From Cytauxzoon felis (lineage: Eukaryota > Apicomplexa > Aconoidasida > Piroplasmida > Theileriidae): a stretch of 64,000 nucleotides of DNA. Positions 23,847 to 35,234 of the stretch are shown here, one piece after another. Each line of letters starts with the position of its first letter. The stretch's first letter is position 1. The notes below the pieces were generated by a model that worked only from the letters and a program-made list of their open reading frames with translations, was not told the origin of the DNA and did not search any database. The stretch lies in NCBI GenBank assembly GCA_020283715.1, contig JAIQCW010000088.1, forward strand, positions 1 to 64,000, read 5' to 3'. Both the position numbers and the translations under genes were made by a program.

Positions 23847-25205
23847 CTATATTAATTCTTGAGCAATGTACATTATAAAATTATTATTATCATCATTAGA
23901 ATTTTGTATATAAATTGATGTATTTGGTAGAAATAAATAACAATCACCATTTTTTGATTCATTTATATTAACTTGTAAATCATTTGATTTAATATTTAAT
24001 ACTACATTTTCATTTGTATTTATAATTATAGCTAATGATAATATATCTAATATAATATTATCCTATATTTATATTATAATATTATTATTCTATAAACATA
24101 CTGATTCATTTGATGGTATTATAATAGAATAAATTAGAAAATTACAAGATGAATGTATAGGATGATATTTGAATATAAATTTTGATATATTAATAGGTTT
24201 AATAATATTTATAGTACAACATGATTGTAAATCTTTAGTTAATTGATATTCTAATAACATTAAACATGCATTTATATCTTTTACTTTATTAGTTAATCCA
24301 CATCTAACTACATTATCTGATGTTTTCATTATCTCAATACAATCACCTATTAAATAATTATTATAATTTATCAGATATAACATACCACTTATATATGAAT
24401 GTAAAGTATTTGGTGGAATAAATAATGCATCACCAGAATTCATTTGAATACAACCCATTATTAATGGAAATAATATACATTTATCTAAACCATAATTCTT
24501 ATACATAACTAATACATAATCTTCTGATATATCTCTATACTTTGAATTTTGTAATAATTTTATAAAATTCAATAACATTTCTGTACAATCATATGATTCT
24601 AACAATAATCTCTTTATAATTTTAATATAAATCTCCCCTTTATTTCCATTCATTTTGATATCATTTATAATTTCATCTCCAATAATAATAGAAAATTCAT
24701 TATATTTATCAAGATAACCTTTTATTTCATCCAAAGACTTCAAACCTGATATCGCCTTAAATTCTGTTAATGCTATACACATCTCAGGCTTAGAAGATCT
24801 ATCCACTATACTCTTACATCTACACTCTAACAATGCATCAATGTTGTCTTCATCAGGATGGAGCTGTAAACTCAATGGTTTATCAATTGATAACACCTTA
24901 ACTAAAATGTTCAATGAATCAGTAGATTTATTAACAGTTGACAATGATTTTAACAAATTTTGAAGATAAATTACATTTCTATCAGGGATTTTATCTAAAT
25001 ATTTGGATGGAATTACAACACTGTGTCCAGATGGATGTGTTCCTATCCACAGTTCAGAATAACGTTTGTTAACACCAACATTAGGATTATCATTCAGTTC
25101 ATCCGGTAAATGCTGTTTATATAGCCTATAGACAAGAGAAGAACTCATTTCACGACCCCAATCATAGTGATTAGCAGTTGGTCTCAGTTTATAAAAAGTT
25201 TCCAT
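23847..25205 (-). CDS. MPI: Mannose-6-phosphate isomerase (type I)
   Basis: Interconverts fructose-6-phosphate and mannose-6-phosphate, feeding GDP-mannose for GPI anchors. It starts METFYKLRPTANHYDWGRE (ATG 25205). Zinc-site motifs typical of type I PMI are visible: NILVKVLSIDKPLSLQLHPD (Gln/His), KPEMCIALTEFKAISGLK (Glu) and GDALFIPPNTLHSYISG (His). One 37-bp intron (about 24063-24101) leads to a last exon ending NNNFIMYIAQELI. At about 440 residues it is near normal length. It is divergent from the DYRK kinase with a 246-bp shared upstream region. The PIG-Q gene for GPI synthesis lies 2.3 kb away, functionally related but probably by chance. Confidence 0.9.
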
Positions 25206-25451
25206 AATATGACGCTACACCTATAGATTCGTATATCTTATGGTATTAATTATAAAATGCGATAAAAATTTCGTAATTTTAAACTGATTATGACCATATA
25301 TGTTAGCGTTTATAGGTTTTACTGATTTACAGGGTTATTATGGGATGATTATCCGTGCCGCATATATTAAAATTTTTATGCAACTAAATTATTTAACATA
25401 ATCGTATTTTGTATATCGCAAGTATCTAAGATATTAGATTTTAATTCCACA

Positions 25452-27503
25452 ATGGCGAGGAATGGTGAAAACGATGTACAAGATGTTAACGAAATGTTAA
25501 TATGCGCTAAGAGGGCTCAAATGCCAAAGTATACTTATTATTTGTCCAGCTGTTATAATATGATGCCCCCGATAAAATGTACTCTTTCCGTTGATGAAAA
25601 TAGAAGCCGTAACATGTCACCGAATTTCGGGTTTTCTAGAACTGGTGTTAATGACGACACTCAACGTAAAGATGATGTAAACACATTAAACTCTCCCTCG
25701 TGTAGGTTATCCGTTCCTGAATCAAATAATAAGGTTGTAACATCTTGTGAAAAGGATAATACTGTACCAAATGTGTTTGATCAAGATGATGAATTAGCGT
25801 GTGCATCTGTAACTGAGGTAAATTCAACATACGAAAACAAAAGTGAAGATAATGTCGATTTACTTGGTTATGATAACAATTTAAGGATGCATGGTGATTA
25901 TCTTAATACTACAAAAATGAATTTATGGTGTCAAAGATATGCAAATGGCAACATGGAAGCGTTTAGGAATAAGCAGCGTGAACTAATGAAGGATATAATA
26001 AAAAGGACAAACATCAATAATGGGTCATTAGATATGAATCTTGGTGAGTTTCCCATGAGGTGTATATACAATAGAGGAAAAACCGTGACTGATGATAAAT
26101 TGGATCCAACAACATTAACAATAGGTGACGAGCTGACTAATAGATATGTAATTGAAGGTATTATTGGTATTACTACATTTTCTACTGTAGTTAAGGCTAG
26201 GGATAAAGATAATGGTCAATCTGTATGTGTAAAGATAAGTATGCCTGAATATGTTAATCAGGCAATTGATGAAATCATTTTATTAAAACAGTTAAATTCT
26301 AAAGATTTGGAAGGTACTAGTAATATAGTTAAATTATTGGATTGTTATTTTTATAACGGCTGTGTATTTTCAGTGATGGAATTGATGGGTGATAATCTTT
26401 ATGAGGCTAGCAAAGATTTTTATATTAAGTCTGGTGATCGTGAATTGAACTATAAAAAAGGTTGGGAATTAGATGATTTAAGACGTATAGCTTATGATAT
26501 TTTAAAAGCTCTAGATTTCATTCATAGTTTTGGTATTATAAATTGTGATTTAAAGCCTGAAAATATTGTGTTGAGGCTAGATGGTAGTGATCCTTCACAG
26601 AAATCTACATCAATGATTAAATTAATAGATTTTGGATCAAGTTGTTTTATACAGGATAAATTAAATACATATGTACAGAGTAGATCATATAGAGCACCTG
26701 AAGTTGTGCTAGGTTTACCATATGATACACAAATTGATTTATGGAGCTTAGGTTGTGTATTATGTGAACTATTTATGGGTAGAATATTATTTCCTAGTGA
26801 TAATAATGCTAGTTTAATGGCATCTATGATTAGTTTATTAGGTGTTCCTCCTATATATATGTTACAACACAAGATGAATAGCATGTTTATTATATTACCT
26901 AATGGTAAATTGGCAGATTTGAATGTTCCGAATCGTATATTGAAGGCTAATCAATGCTTATTGAAACCTGATCATCCACTTTCTGTATGTTGTAATGTAA
27001 GTGATTCTTCAAAGTGTTCACATTTTACACATAATGTACCAGTATTGAACGTTGACCAAGTTAATGCTGATGTTCCATTAGATGAAACCTTAGAATTTAA
27101 TGTATATATGAGTAATGATGATAGTGGCGATTTAAGAAATGTGGTAGCAACATTGGATGAACCATTTAATACTCGTAATGGTGTATATGTTAGAACGTTA
27201 AAGCAGTGCAATTCAGATAGTAATGGAAGTTATATGAATGATAATTATAATAGATATGGAAGATATGACGATAATAATTTAAAGTTAGATATAAGGAATA
27301 ATCATGACAACCTCACCAAGTTCATGCGTATAATTCAACCATCGATATGTTCTATAGATGCAATGTTAGAATCTGGCAAATCAAAAGAATTGACATTATT
27401 TGCTGATTTCATTAAGGGGTTGTTGCAATATGACCCAATAGATAGGTTAACAACAGCTGCCGCTCTTGCACATCCATTTATAGCATCAGTCCATACGCTA
27501 TAA
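25452..27503 (+). CDS. DYRK-family protein kinase, plant/alveolate-like subtype
   Basis: Single exon, 683 residues. The N-terminal 215 residues are low-complexity. Kinase domain from YVIEGIIGITTFSTVVKARD: the glycine loop keeps one Gly and has F-S in place of F-G. VK lysine is in VCVKISMPE. The catalytic loop is FGIINCDLKPENIVLR; the HxD histidine is Asn while the Asp, Lys and Asn are kept. DFG is in LIDFGSSC, the activation loop is TYVQSRSYRAPEVVLGLPYD with the DYRK Y-x-Q-S-R signature, followed by IDLWSLGCVLCELFMG. The AxFSxVV/VCxKI/YVQSRSYRAPE pattern is closest to what I remember of plant-type DYRKs. A disordered insert (about residues 515-620) splits the C-lobe. Likely an active Ser/Thr kinase; substrate unknown. 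Confidence 0.88.
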   Translation: MARNGENDVQDVNEMLICAKRAQMPKYTYYLSSCYNMMPPIKCTLSVDENRSRNMSPNFGFSRTGVNDDTQRKDDVNTLNSPSCRLSVPESNNKVVTSCEKDNTVPNVFDQDDELACASVTEVNSTYENKSEDNVDLLGYDNNLRMHGDYLNTTKMNLWCQRYANGNMEAFRNKQRELMKDIIKRTNINNGSLDMNLGEFPMRCIYNRGKTVTDDKLDPTTLTIGDELTNRYVIEGIIGITTFSTVVKARDKDNGQSVCVKISMPEYVNQAIDEIILLKQLNSKDLEGTSNIVKLLDCYFYNGCVFSVMELMGDNLYEASKDFYIKSGDRELNYKKGWELDDLRRIAYDILKALDFIHSFGIINCDLKPENIVLRLDGSDPSQKSTSMIKLIDFGSSCFIQDKLNTYVQSRSYRAPEVVLGLPYDTQIDLWSLGCVLCELFMGRILFPSDNNASLMASMISLLGVPPIYMLQHKMNSMFIILPNGKLADLNVPNRILKANQCLLKPDHPLSVCCNVSDSSKCSHFTHNVPVLNVDQVNADVPLDETLEFNVYMSNDDSGDLRNVVATLDEPFNTRNGVYVRTLKQCNSDSNGSYMNDNYNRYGRYDDNNLKLDIRNNHDNLTKFMRIIQPSICSIDAMLESGKSKELTLFADFIKGLLQYDPIDRLTTAAALAHPFIASVHTL

Positions 27504-27569
27504 TTATTTTCATAATGATTTTATACTAAATAATATTGATTTAAAAATATATATACTAGTTTATTTTAT

Positions 27570-29656
27570 ATGTCTAGTATGAGTAATAGTGTAGTTGTCT
27601 ACTTTCCTAGTTATGCCTATTATAAATATGATTTATCGCAATGTCTACATGTAGGATGGAATAATAATAATGAAATCTTCATCGTTTCAAGTTTTAAAAT
27701 AAAAAATGTATGAATAATCATCTAATTCATAATAATTTTAGGATAATTCTATGATATCTTTGTTAGAAGATGGTATAAAACAGTTGAATGGAATTAAAAA
27801 GGGCATAAGAATCATAAAAGAACTCTCATTCGATGTTAATAAAAGAATAGTGTATGTATAATTTCATTATTTACGACAAATTTGCGTCAAAATATCTATA
27901 GGTGTTATAACAACAACTCTATAATCGCTTATGTATCTTTAATTTTATACAAGCATTCCACGTTTAATATAAACACATGCTATTTTGGTGATAAACTCTG
28001 TGATTGTAAGTTGAATTTAATGTGTGTGATTACATTCTAGATAATGATGATTATTCTGATATTAATATAAATTGTATAACTTCTGCAATCATTAATGATT
28101 ATCTCGGTAAATTATTGAAGTGTGAGGTTAAAATTGAGGGGAAAGAGCTCGAATTGGTGGATATTATTTCAATAAATAGAAGGAATGATAAGATTTCATT
28201 ACTGTTTTATTATTTCAATTACGTATTTAATCTATTCACCTTGAATCTGTCACTATTGGTAAATTCATTTAATATGATTAATAACCCGAAGATATTTATA
28301 AAATTTTCAAGACTATTTTCTATAATCAATAGGCGCTTATCTATCATATCTAATTGGTCTAATGATTACAACAATTTAAAGGTTGAAAGAGGTATATCTA
28401 TTATCGTTTATGCCTAAAAAATTTTCAGACTTGTATAAATATTTACATTTGGAGAATAAGATTTATAGTGAAGCTACATTTATATATTGTGATGTTATAC
28501 TTGGAATATTAATATTTAATTATTTTAAAGATGATTTAATTGAAATTATATTCAAATTATGTTTTATATTAAAGAGTCTATATGTTAAAAATTTAAAGTA
28601 CGTTTAATTGAATGTAATATTATCTTTCAGATATATATTCTATTACTTGGCGAAAAAGATAGGTGTATATTGTAAGATAAATAATGAGGTTGCAATCGCA
28701 TTATCTAAATTTATATTAAATATGATTACATTATGGGATTATATTACACCGAATTTTATAATTTTAATTGATTATTTATCAACCTTGTCACAATATTTAT
28801 CACCCTTTGGGTTATCATTACAAATGTCTTTATTATTGGATATCTTTACATTAGAAACGTTGCATTTGATGTGTTTATATCACACAATTTCATCAATAAT
28901 GAGATATACACAGAATTATCTTTATTCATTGATACTGTTGTTCAAGTATTTTCTCATACATTTCATATATAATTATAATAGAGGGAAGAAGTGGAATATA
29001 TTAAAAGATACAACTGATTCAGCTGAATTTACTAAAGAACAGTTATTAATTGGTATAATTATCTTTATTGCATTCTTGTTAAATTATCCTACAATATGGT
29101 TATTTTACATTTCGTCCATCGTTATAATCATACCAATATTATGTATTTTTTCCACACTCAACTAATATTTAATTTGTAGTTGCTAAAGTAGTTGTCGATT
29201 TTATGATCGAAGTTTATATTAATCTACCAATTTATACATTTATTTACAACACTCTTGGATTTAAATTTAAAGAATCCATTTATTTCGAGGGTAAGTTGAA
29301 TGATTTAATAAAATTTTTATGAATTATTAACTGTGTTTAAAAATGCCTTTATAATTTCGAACATCATCATCTATTCTTTAGTTGAAGATACAGTTAGACA
29401 TAAGGAATCATCGAATGATATGGAGGTGAAATATTTAATCTTTTGCGCTTATTCATTCATTCTGTAGTTTGTAAAGATGGAAATATGTCCAACAAAGATG
29501 CAATTGACGAGATATTGTAATGTAAATTTGTCAGAGTGTAAATGTGTATACCCCTTAACGCTGATAAAGTGAGTGGAGGATTTGATTAATTGACAAAATA
29601 ATTTTAGAAATATCGCATCGTGCAAGAATATAGTTTTCTATAATTATTCAACTTAA
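27570..29656 (+). CDS. PIGQ: PIG-Q/GPI1, GPI-GlcNAc transferase subunit
   Basis: A membrane subunit of the enzyme that starts GPI-anchor synthesis at the ER (GlcNAc to phosphatidylinositol). The gene is cut into about ten exons by introns of roughly 34-93 bp, starting MSSMSNSVVVYFPSYAYYKY. Several hydrophobic segments are seen. The diagnostic part is the family's 'LFRGKKWN.LR.R.DS...QLL.GT..F....FL.PT' motif, here YNRGKKWNILKDTTDSAEF followed by TKEQLLIGIIIFIAFLLNYP. Downstream small exons give VVVDFMIEVYINLPIYTFIY and end NIVFYNYST. The region 28383-28620 is read in a frame that needs a splice; borders there are uncertain. Moderate-high confidence from the one strong motif plus topology. Confidence 0.75.
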
Positions 29657-29708
29657 TTTCGTATAATTTAATGCATTTATACGTTTAAAATATGAGATTC
29701 TATAATAA

Positions 29709-31093
29709 ATGAGGGTTCAGTATATAGATGATCTTCATTGTCATCTTAGACAAGGTGATTTGATGAAAAAGGTTGTAAAATATATAAGAAAAGGTGGATG
29801 GTTGGTTGAATAATGTATAATTGTAACTCATTTTCTAGTAATAGAGTATTGGTAATGCCAAATACAATACCAGAGATTACATCATGTAAACAAGCCCTGG
29901 AATATAGGAATCAATTGATTGAAATTGAACCAAGAGTCGATTATTTAATGACATTATATTTATCTGATAAGATATCTATTAAAGATTTACAAGAGAATTA
30001 TAAATCATGTCATATACAAGGGGTATGTTATAGGAATTGATAATGTAATTATTCTAGGTTAAATGTTATCCAGCGAATGTTACAACCAATTCTTCAAGTG
30101 GCTTCAAGGTATATATTTGGAGAGGTGTAATAATATATGAACATATATAGAGTTTAGAAGATTATTATGAATTGTTTTCAGCAATGGAGAAGTTACAACT
30201 ATCGTTACACATTCATGGAGAGGATCCAAATTCTAACCCATTGAAGGCTGAAGAGAACTTTCTGATAAATATAGAGAATGTATATTAATTATTATATGTA
30301 GATTTTTAATTTAATTCTATAGGTTTGTAGAAGATTTCCTGATTTAAAAGTTGTAGCTGAACATATAACAACAAGGGCTGCATTGGATTTAGTCTATCGT
30401 ATACATAATTTAGGTGCTACAATAACACCGCATCATATGTTGATTACAGTTAATGATGTACTCTCGGATACTTATGATGTAAAGGATAATATACTAAATC
30501 ATATTAAAAATCCATTCAACTATTGTAAACCATTGGCGAAGACTAATGATGATCTCTTAAGCATTAAAGAGGTATTTATATGCGATTTTACCACCTTCAT
30601 TTACAGGCTATAAAAAATTTACACCCAAGATTATTTCTAGGTTCAGATTCTGCTCCACATTACATGTATGTACATTCATATATATTGACAATAATCTAGC
30701 GTTGATAAAGAATCAAAGAAACCACCTGCAGGAATATTTACACAACCATATTTATTCAATGTATGCTTGACATATATTATATAGAGACAATATATTATTT
30801 AAACTATAGTACTTGGTGACAATTTTTACAGACTACAACTGCATGGATAAACTTGAACAATTTACAACGATAAATGGTACTGCATTTCTCCAACTTGAAA
30901 AAAAAGGTGAAAAAAATAGAATTAAACCCATTTAAAATGTAGATGAAGAATATTTTAATTTAAAACAACACGCCTTTAATGTATGGTTTTGCAGACTTTG
31001 ATATTGATTATACAGATTCCACTTGAATTAGATGGAATTAAACCCTTTATGGCCGGAAGTGAACTCAAATACATTATTGACAGAGGTGATTGA
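29709..31093 (+). CDS. URA4: Dihydroorotase (pyrimidine synthesis)
   Basis: Third step of de novo UMP synthesis: closes carbamoyl-aspartate to dihydroorotate. It starts MRVQYIDDLHCHLRQGDLMK. All metal/catalytic positions are present: HxH (DLHCHLR), the lysine to be carboxylated (QGVKCYPANVTTNS, formed by splicing), LHIHGEDP, VVAEHITTRAAL and FLGSDSAPH (catalytic Asp). Other family blocks are VLVMPNTIPEI and ATITPHHMLIT. It has about nine short introns (34-55 bp). It is a type II monofunctional enzyme of normal length. It ends 25 bp from the convergent glutamate dehydrogenase stop, so the 3' UTRs must overlap. The last two exons (LELDGIKPFMAGSELKYI) are less certain. Confidence 0.92.
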
Positions 31094-31118
31094 TCTTCCA
31101 AAATATGGACGCAGTTCT

Positions 31119-34100
31119 TCACTCGGCATCTTCCATCAATTTGAGATAATTAATGTAATCGTGGAAAGCAAAAACGGAGGTGTCGTCGGTAAATGGTTGC
31201 ATATAATAAAAGGTAGATGAGATATACGAGGCGAATAATGCTCTAAGATATTGTTCAGGTAGTCTTTTACGTATTTCCTGTGCAGGTACTAATTTTAATA
31301 GAGATTTGGGTATGGCTAATTTCAAAATGGTTTCAACAAGTTTAAGATCATTACATAATGTGTCAGATGATGTAATATCATTTTTCAATGTAATAATTTT
31401 ACTTGATAAAATATCAGTTAAATCACAGCGTGGTATATTAGTCCTAACACCTTCATTCCATAATGCATTGAATTCATTTTTCGCATTTATGCGTATCTTT
31501 TCTAAAATCTCATTAACATAGTCCCTTCTAAATTCAGTTACAACACCGTTCTTGACGACAGCTAACTCTTCAAATGCATCATTATCCAGTACAAGTGATA
31601 AAAGTACCTCAAAGCTACTACTAGTCACACCACCTTTATTAGTAGAGGCATCTTTAAATAATACAACACCCCTACTTTCCAAAAACCTTCTAGCGTTCTG
31701 TGTAATAAATACATTAGAACCTTCAATTATATATTTATATATACATTTTCCATTCTCATTGAATAAACGATCAACATTAAATGGTGTTATTGAAGATGGT
31801 CTACCACCACATGGATTAAACAAATCAGCTTTAGCATACGGTGTTAAATGGAATTCATCCCTAAATGTAACACCACGTTTAACTATATAACCATCGGGTA
31901 ATTTGACATTTGTGGCATCTTCTGGTACCATAAAACCACGCGATGATAATAATTCAGGATTATAATCCATTGATGATGTAGGTTTCTTTTCACCTCTTTT
32001 CAAAGCAAGTTTCTTAAGTTCTGCTAAATCTAAACCTTCTGGATCATGTAATACACCACTCTTGTCTAATACAGTTAAAACTTTTGTATTACAAGATAAT
32101 ATGGCATTGCTACCCAAATCACCATCAGGACCACCGATTAAAAACCTTGTTACATCATATTCATTCAAACTATACTTGTTAAATAATTCATGTATATATG
32201 CCTCAATACCTGCCGTGGTCATACCATACACATCATGAGGTATACCACCCATATCTTCACCTTTACCAGTAGTAAACGATCTCCAATATGGATATCCACG
32301 AAATTTGGCACGTAGAGATGCCCAATCCATCAAACCACCTGTACCTGTATGTTCATCTGGACCAATAAAATACATCTCAGATATATTTAAATGATCCACC
32401 ATATATTGATTAGGCATCATCAAATCCAACATCGCATCAATATAACACATAAAACAAAAACGTGTATATCGTTCTGCAATCTCATTATTAGATGTAATAT
32501 CCAGTAATATAACACCCTTAGCACCACCGTCGGGTATATCCTTATTCTTCAAATTCTGTGTTAACGATAAATTGTACGCCTCATCAAATATCTGCAATTT
32601 ATTACGTGTATAAGCTTCTTGGGAAAATGATTGTACAACGCGAATACCACCACGAGATATCTCTGTAAATCTAATATGGAAACCCATAAAATGTGGTCCA
32701 ATAATCAATACCACTGAATGTGGAATCTTTGGATAATCAGGTTCTAATAAAAATGTAGAGTCAAATCTAAATGCCAAAGATAATTTAGTGGGTGAAAAGA
32801 AATTCGTAATAAATGTATGCTTATTAAATTTTCTAAAATACAGCAATATATCTACATGTTCCAAATCATCCAATTGCTTAATTTGAGCCCTCAATGATGT
32901 ATGTTCTACCCACGTTCTACTTTTATCAGAATTTAATTCGGGATCGTGTAACTCCCTAAATTCCTTATACAATTCTTTAACTATATCAGCATGCTCATTA
33001 ACTGTTGATTGTATTTTATGTGGCGTATATGGTTGTACCTTTAACTTAGACTTAATTTCATGCAACTCTGATTGAGTAACTTGCTGATTTTTAGCTAAGT
33101 TATCAATAGTTGCAACATATGGTCCAACGCCACCACTAAAATGTTGGATAAATATGGATACACAATTAGTATAAACAAGCTCTTTAATAGATAATTTACG
33201 ATCTACTGCCATTTGTGGATTGGCAATCATATTAGATATTTTAATATCATCAACTAATGAATTTATACGTGTGTCTATATTGTCATCAGACTCAACCAAG
33301 TTTTCTGGAAGAGATTCTAAAAATGAAGTTATTATACAACAATTATTTGACAATGGATCTACATATTTAGATTTAGAATACAAATCGTGCAATGTAATGA
33401 TATCACTCATCTTTGAATAAAAATCACCATAAACATTACCCCTTTTAAAGGCTATATCCAATCTATAGACATTATTTGAACGTGGTTCTACGCTAATTAC
33501 TAAACCTAAAAAGTCAGATTCTACTAACCTTTTATTCAAATTATAAAAAATTTGTTCTGTTACAGTATTCTTTTTATTCAAATATAGAGATGTATCTAAC
33601 AAGATACTTAAATCTAATTCGCCTGGCTTTGGATTATCACAACTAAAAACAGGTTTCTGAATAAAATATGTTTTTAATCTATCAAATACATTTTCAGATG
33701 CACCAAAAATAGATGTTGTTGACCTAAACACCTGCATCCTCCATGATGGTTTCGATAAATCATCCAAATTAAAATATCGACTCTCCAAACTACGTTCCAT
33801 TCTATAATTATCAGACGATCTTCTATCAAATACGGATGTACGTGCAATTATAAAGCCGGAGGAATCATTCATCTGCTCTATCACTGGGAAATAATATGAA
33901 CCAGAATTTTCATGTAGAATCTTTGCAGCCATTACAGAAACCATGTTATGGGCAATTAACTTTGGCGTTGATGTTTGAAAATAGTATTCATTTAAACCTA
34001 ATGTATTGTAATAGTGATACATAATTTCGTCAACCTTATCCTCACTAAAGGTTCCTAGATCTTGTACGATACCACGAACTATTGCAAATTGTTCGGAGTA

Positions 34101-34208
34101 TCGATCACTTAACAACGTCTGACTTGCTGTATCGTAAATGTTTGACATTCCATCATTTATTGTGTAACCACTGGAAGAAGATGCTGAGGATGTTGAATAC
34201 ACCGACAT
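31119..34208 (-). CDS. NAD-dependent glutamate dehydrogenase, large type
   Basis: Single exon, 1029 residues, MSVYSTSSASSSSGYTINDG. This belongs to the large (about 115 kDa) glutamate dehydrogenase class seen in fungi and apicomplexans, oxidising glutamate to 2-oxoglutarate. The catalytic half starts near residue 500: FHIRFTEISRGGIRVVQSFS, then NKDIPDGGAKGVILLD (catalytic lysine region), PDEHTGTGGLMDWASLRAK and GKGEDMGGIPHDVYGMTTAG. The nucleotide-binding loop is RFLIGGPDGDLGSNAILSCN. The N-terminal half is regulatory and less conserved. There is no obvious presequence, so location is unclear. It is divergent from TRAPPC11 with 1.0 kb between. The Lys and Gly-rich loops look intact, so activity is expected. 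Confidence 0.93.
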   Translation of the reverse strand: MSVYSTSSASSSSGYTINDGMSNIYDTASQTLLSDRYSEQFAIVRGIVQDLGTFSEDKVDEIMYHYYNTLGLNEYYFQTSTPKLIAHNMVSVMAAKILHENSGSYYFPVIEQMNDSSGFIIARTSVFDRRSSDNYRMERSLESRYFNLDDLSKPSWRMQVFRSTTSIFGASENVFDRLKTYFIQKPVFSCDNPKPGELDLSILLDTSLYLNKKNTVTEQIFYNLNKRLVESDFLGLVISVEPRSNNVYRLDIAFKRGNVYGDFYSKMSDIITLHDLYSKSKYVDPLSNNCCIITSFLESLPENLVESDDNIDTRINSLVDDIKISNMIANPQMAVDRKLSIKELVYTNCVSIFIQHFSGGVGPYVATIDNLAKNQQVTQSELHEIKSKLKVQPYTPHKIQSTVNEHADIVKELYKEFRELHDPELNSDKSRTWVEHTSLRAQIKQLDDLEHVDILLYFRKFNKHTFITNFFSPTKLSLAFRFDSTFLLEPDYPKIPHSVVLIIGPHFMGFHIRFTEISRGGIRVVQSFSQEAYTRNKLQIFDEAYNLSLTQNLKNKDIPDGGAKGVILLDITSNNEIAERYTRFCFMCYIDAMLDLMMPNQYMVDHLNISEMYFIGPDEHTGTGGLMDWASLRAKFRGYPYWRSFTTGKGEDMGGIPHDVYGMTTAGIEAYIHELFNKYSLNEYDVTRFLIGGPDGDLGSNAILSCNTKVLTVLDKSGVLHDPEGLDLAELKKLALKRGEKKPTSSMDYNPELLSSRGFMVPEDATNVKLPDGYIVKRGVTFRDEFHLTPYAKADLFNPCGGRPSSITPFNVDRLFNENGKCIYKYIIEGSNVFITQNARRFLESRGVVLFKDASTNKGGVTSSSFEVLLSLVLDNDAFEELAVVKNGVVTEFRRDYVNEILEKIRINAKNEFNALWNEGVRTNIPRCDLTDILSSKIITLKNDITSSDTLCNDLKLVETILKLAIPKSLLKLVPAQEIRKRLPEQYLRALFASYISSTFYYMQPFTDDTSVFAFHDYINYLKLMEDAE

Positions 34209-35234
34209 CTTGAATTAATACAAATATATCCTATTCGAAAGTGACTTATTTTAAAGATATAGGATTAACTACATAAGCGATATTATTAATATAATCTACA
34301 AAACTCATGCATATATTTACATTTGTTATTTATAAACATATTGCCAACAACCTTATTTAAATTTATAGGAGAATGACGTGACAACGATTAAATAAGAATT
34401 AGTACAAAAATATCATTAATATACAACAAGAAATGAATATGTAAAAAACTGCTAAATTTGACTTCGTTTAAATGTAAATAATAAATTAACACTATGAAAT
34501 TTTATAATGGTACAAATAAATTCTTTATTTATTATTGAGTGTGTACTGGAAGGCACGTGGCAAAACTTCTACGTACATACACCCCAGCTAGATACGATCA
34601 CAATATTATTTTATATAAAAAATATATAATCCAATAATTTTTTGACTGTATTTACTATTTTGCTAATAGCTGGCGTATATTATGTGTATAAGCCATGAAT
34701 CAAAAAAACCCATCATATATCTCATAGCATATGCACTGCTGCACTTCGCTTTTACAGATTTAATCTGATCATTCTGTTATATTTAAGCTCTAGCCTTTTG
34801 TTTTCTATTAGGTTATTTATATATAAGATAGAATATTTAATCATTCACCTCAATTCATTATTATTTTCATACAAACAATTAATTCCTTGTGATCTTTGCA
34901 TATTTTTACCTATTAATTGGATTTTCATTTTAACTTCTATAAATAATCCTAATGTGTATGATGGTTCATTTCCTTTCTGCCATATTTCTGATTCGACCTT
35001 ATCAATTATAAGATGCTATATTTTGTGTTCTTGTTATAACATATACTTTGCATATTATAAATATTTTGTTCCTTTATAATGATGTGTAATAATGAATTAT
35101 TATATAAGTGTTGGTAGGGGTAATATTGATGTACCATAAATCAATAACGTTTCAAATATTACTTTAAATAAAACCATGATCCTTCCATAGAATGTACTTA
35201 ACTTAATGTAAGTATGTGTCATTGAATATTAATA
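34209..35234. other. Spacer between divergent GDH and TRAPPC11 genes
   Basis: About 1.0 kb of AT-rich DNA with no mosaic repeat. A 93-codon ORF (34798-35079) lacks a supporting start and homology and is not called. A GC-richer stretch at 34540-34600 has partly self-complementary ACGT...ACGT arms but no recognisable RNA. Probably both promoters lie here. Confidence 0.5.

Noticed and set aside
34740..34800. CGCTTTTAC string resembling the U5 snRNA loop
   Set aside because: The flanking stem of U5 and an Sm site could not be built around it.
34798..35079. 93-codon ORF upstream of TRAPPC11
   Set aside because: Starts at a non-ATG codon and has no recognisable domain; probably chance.
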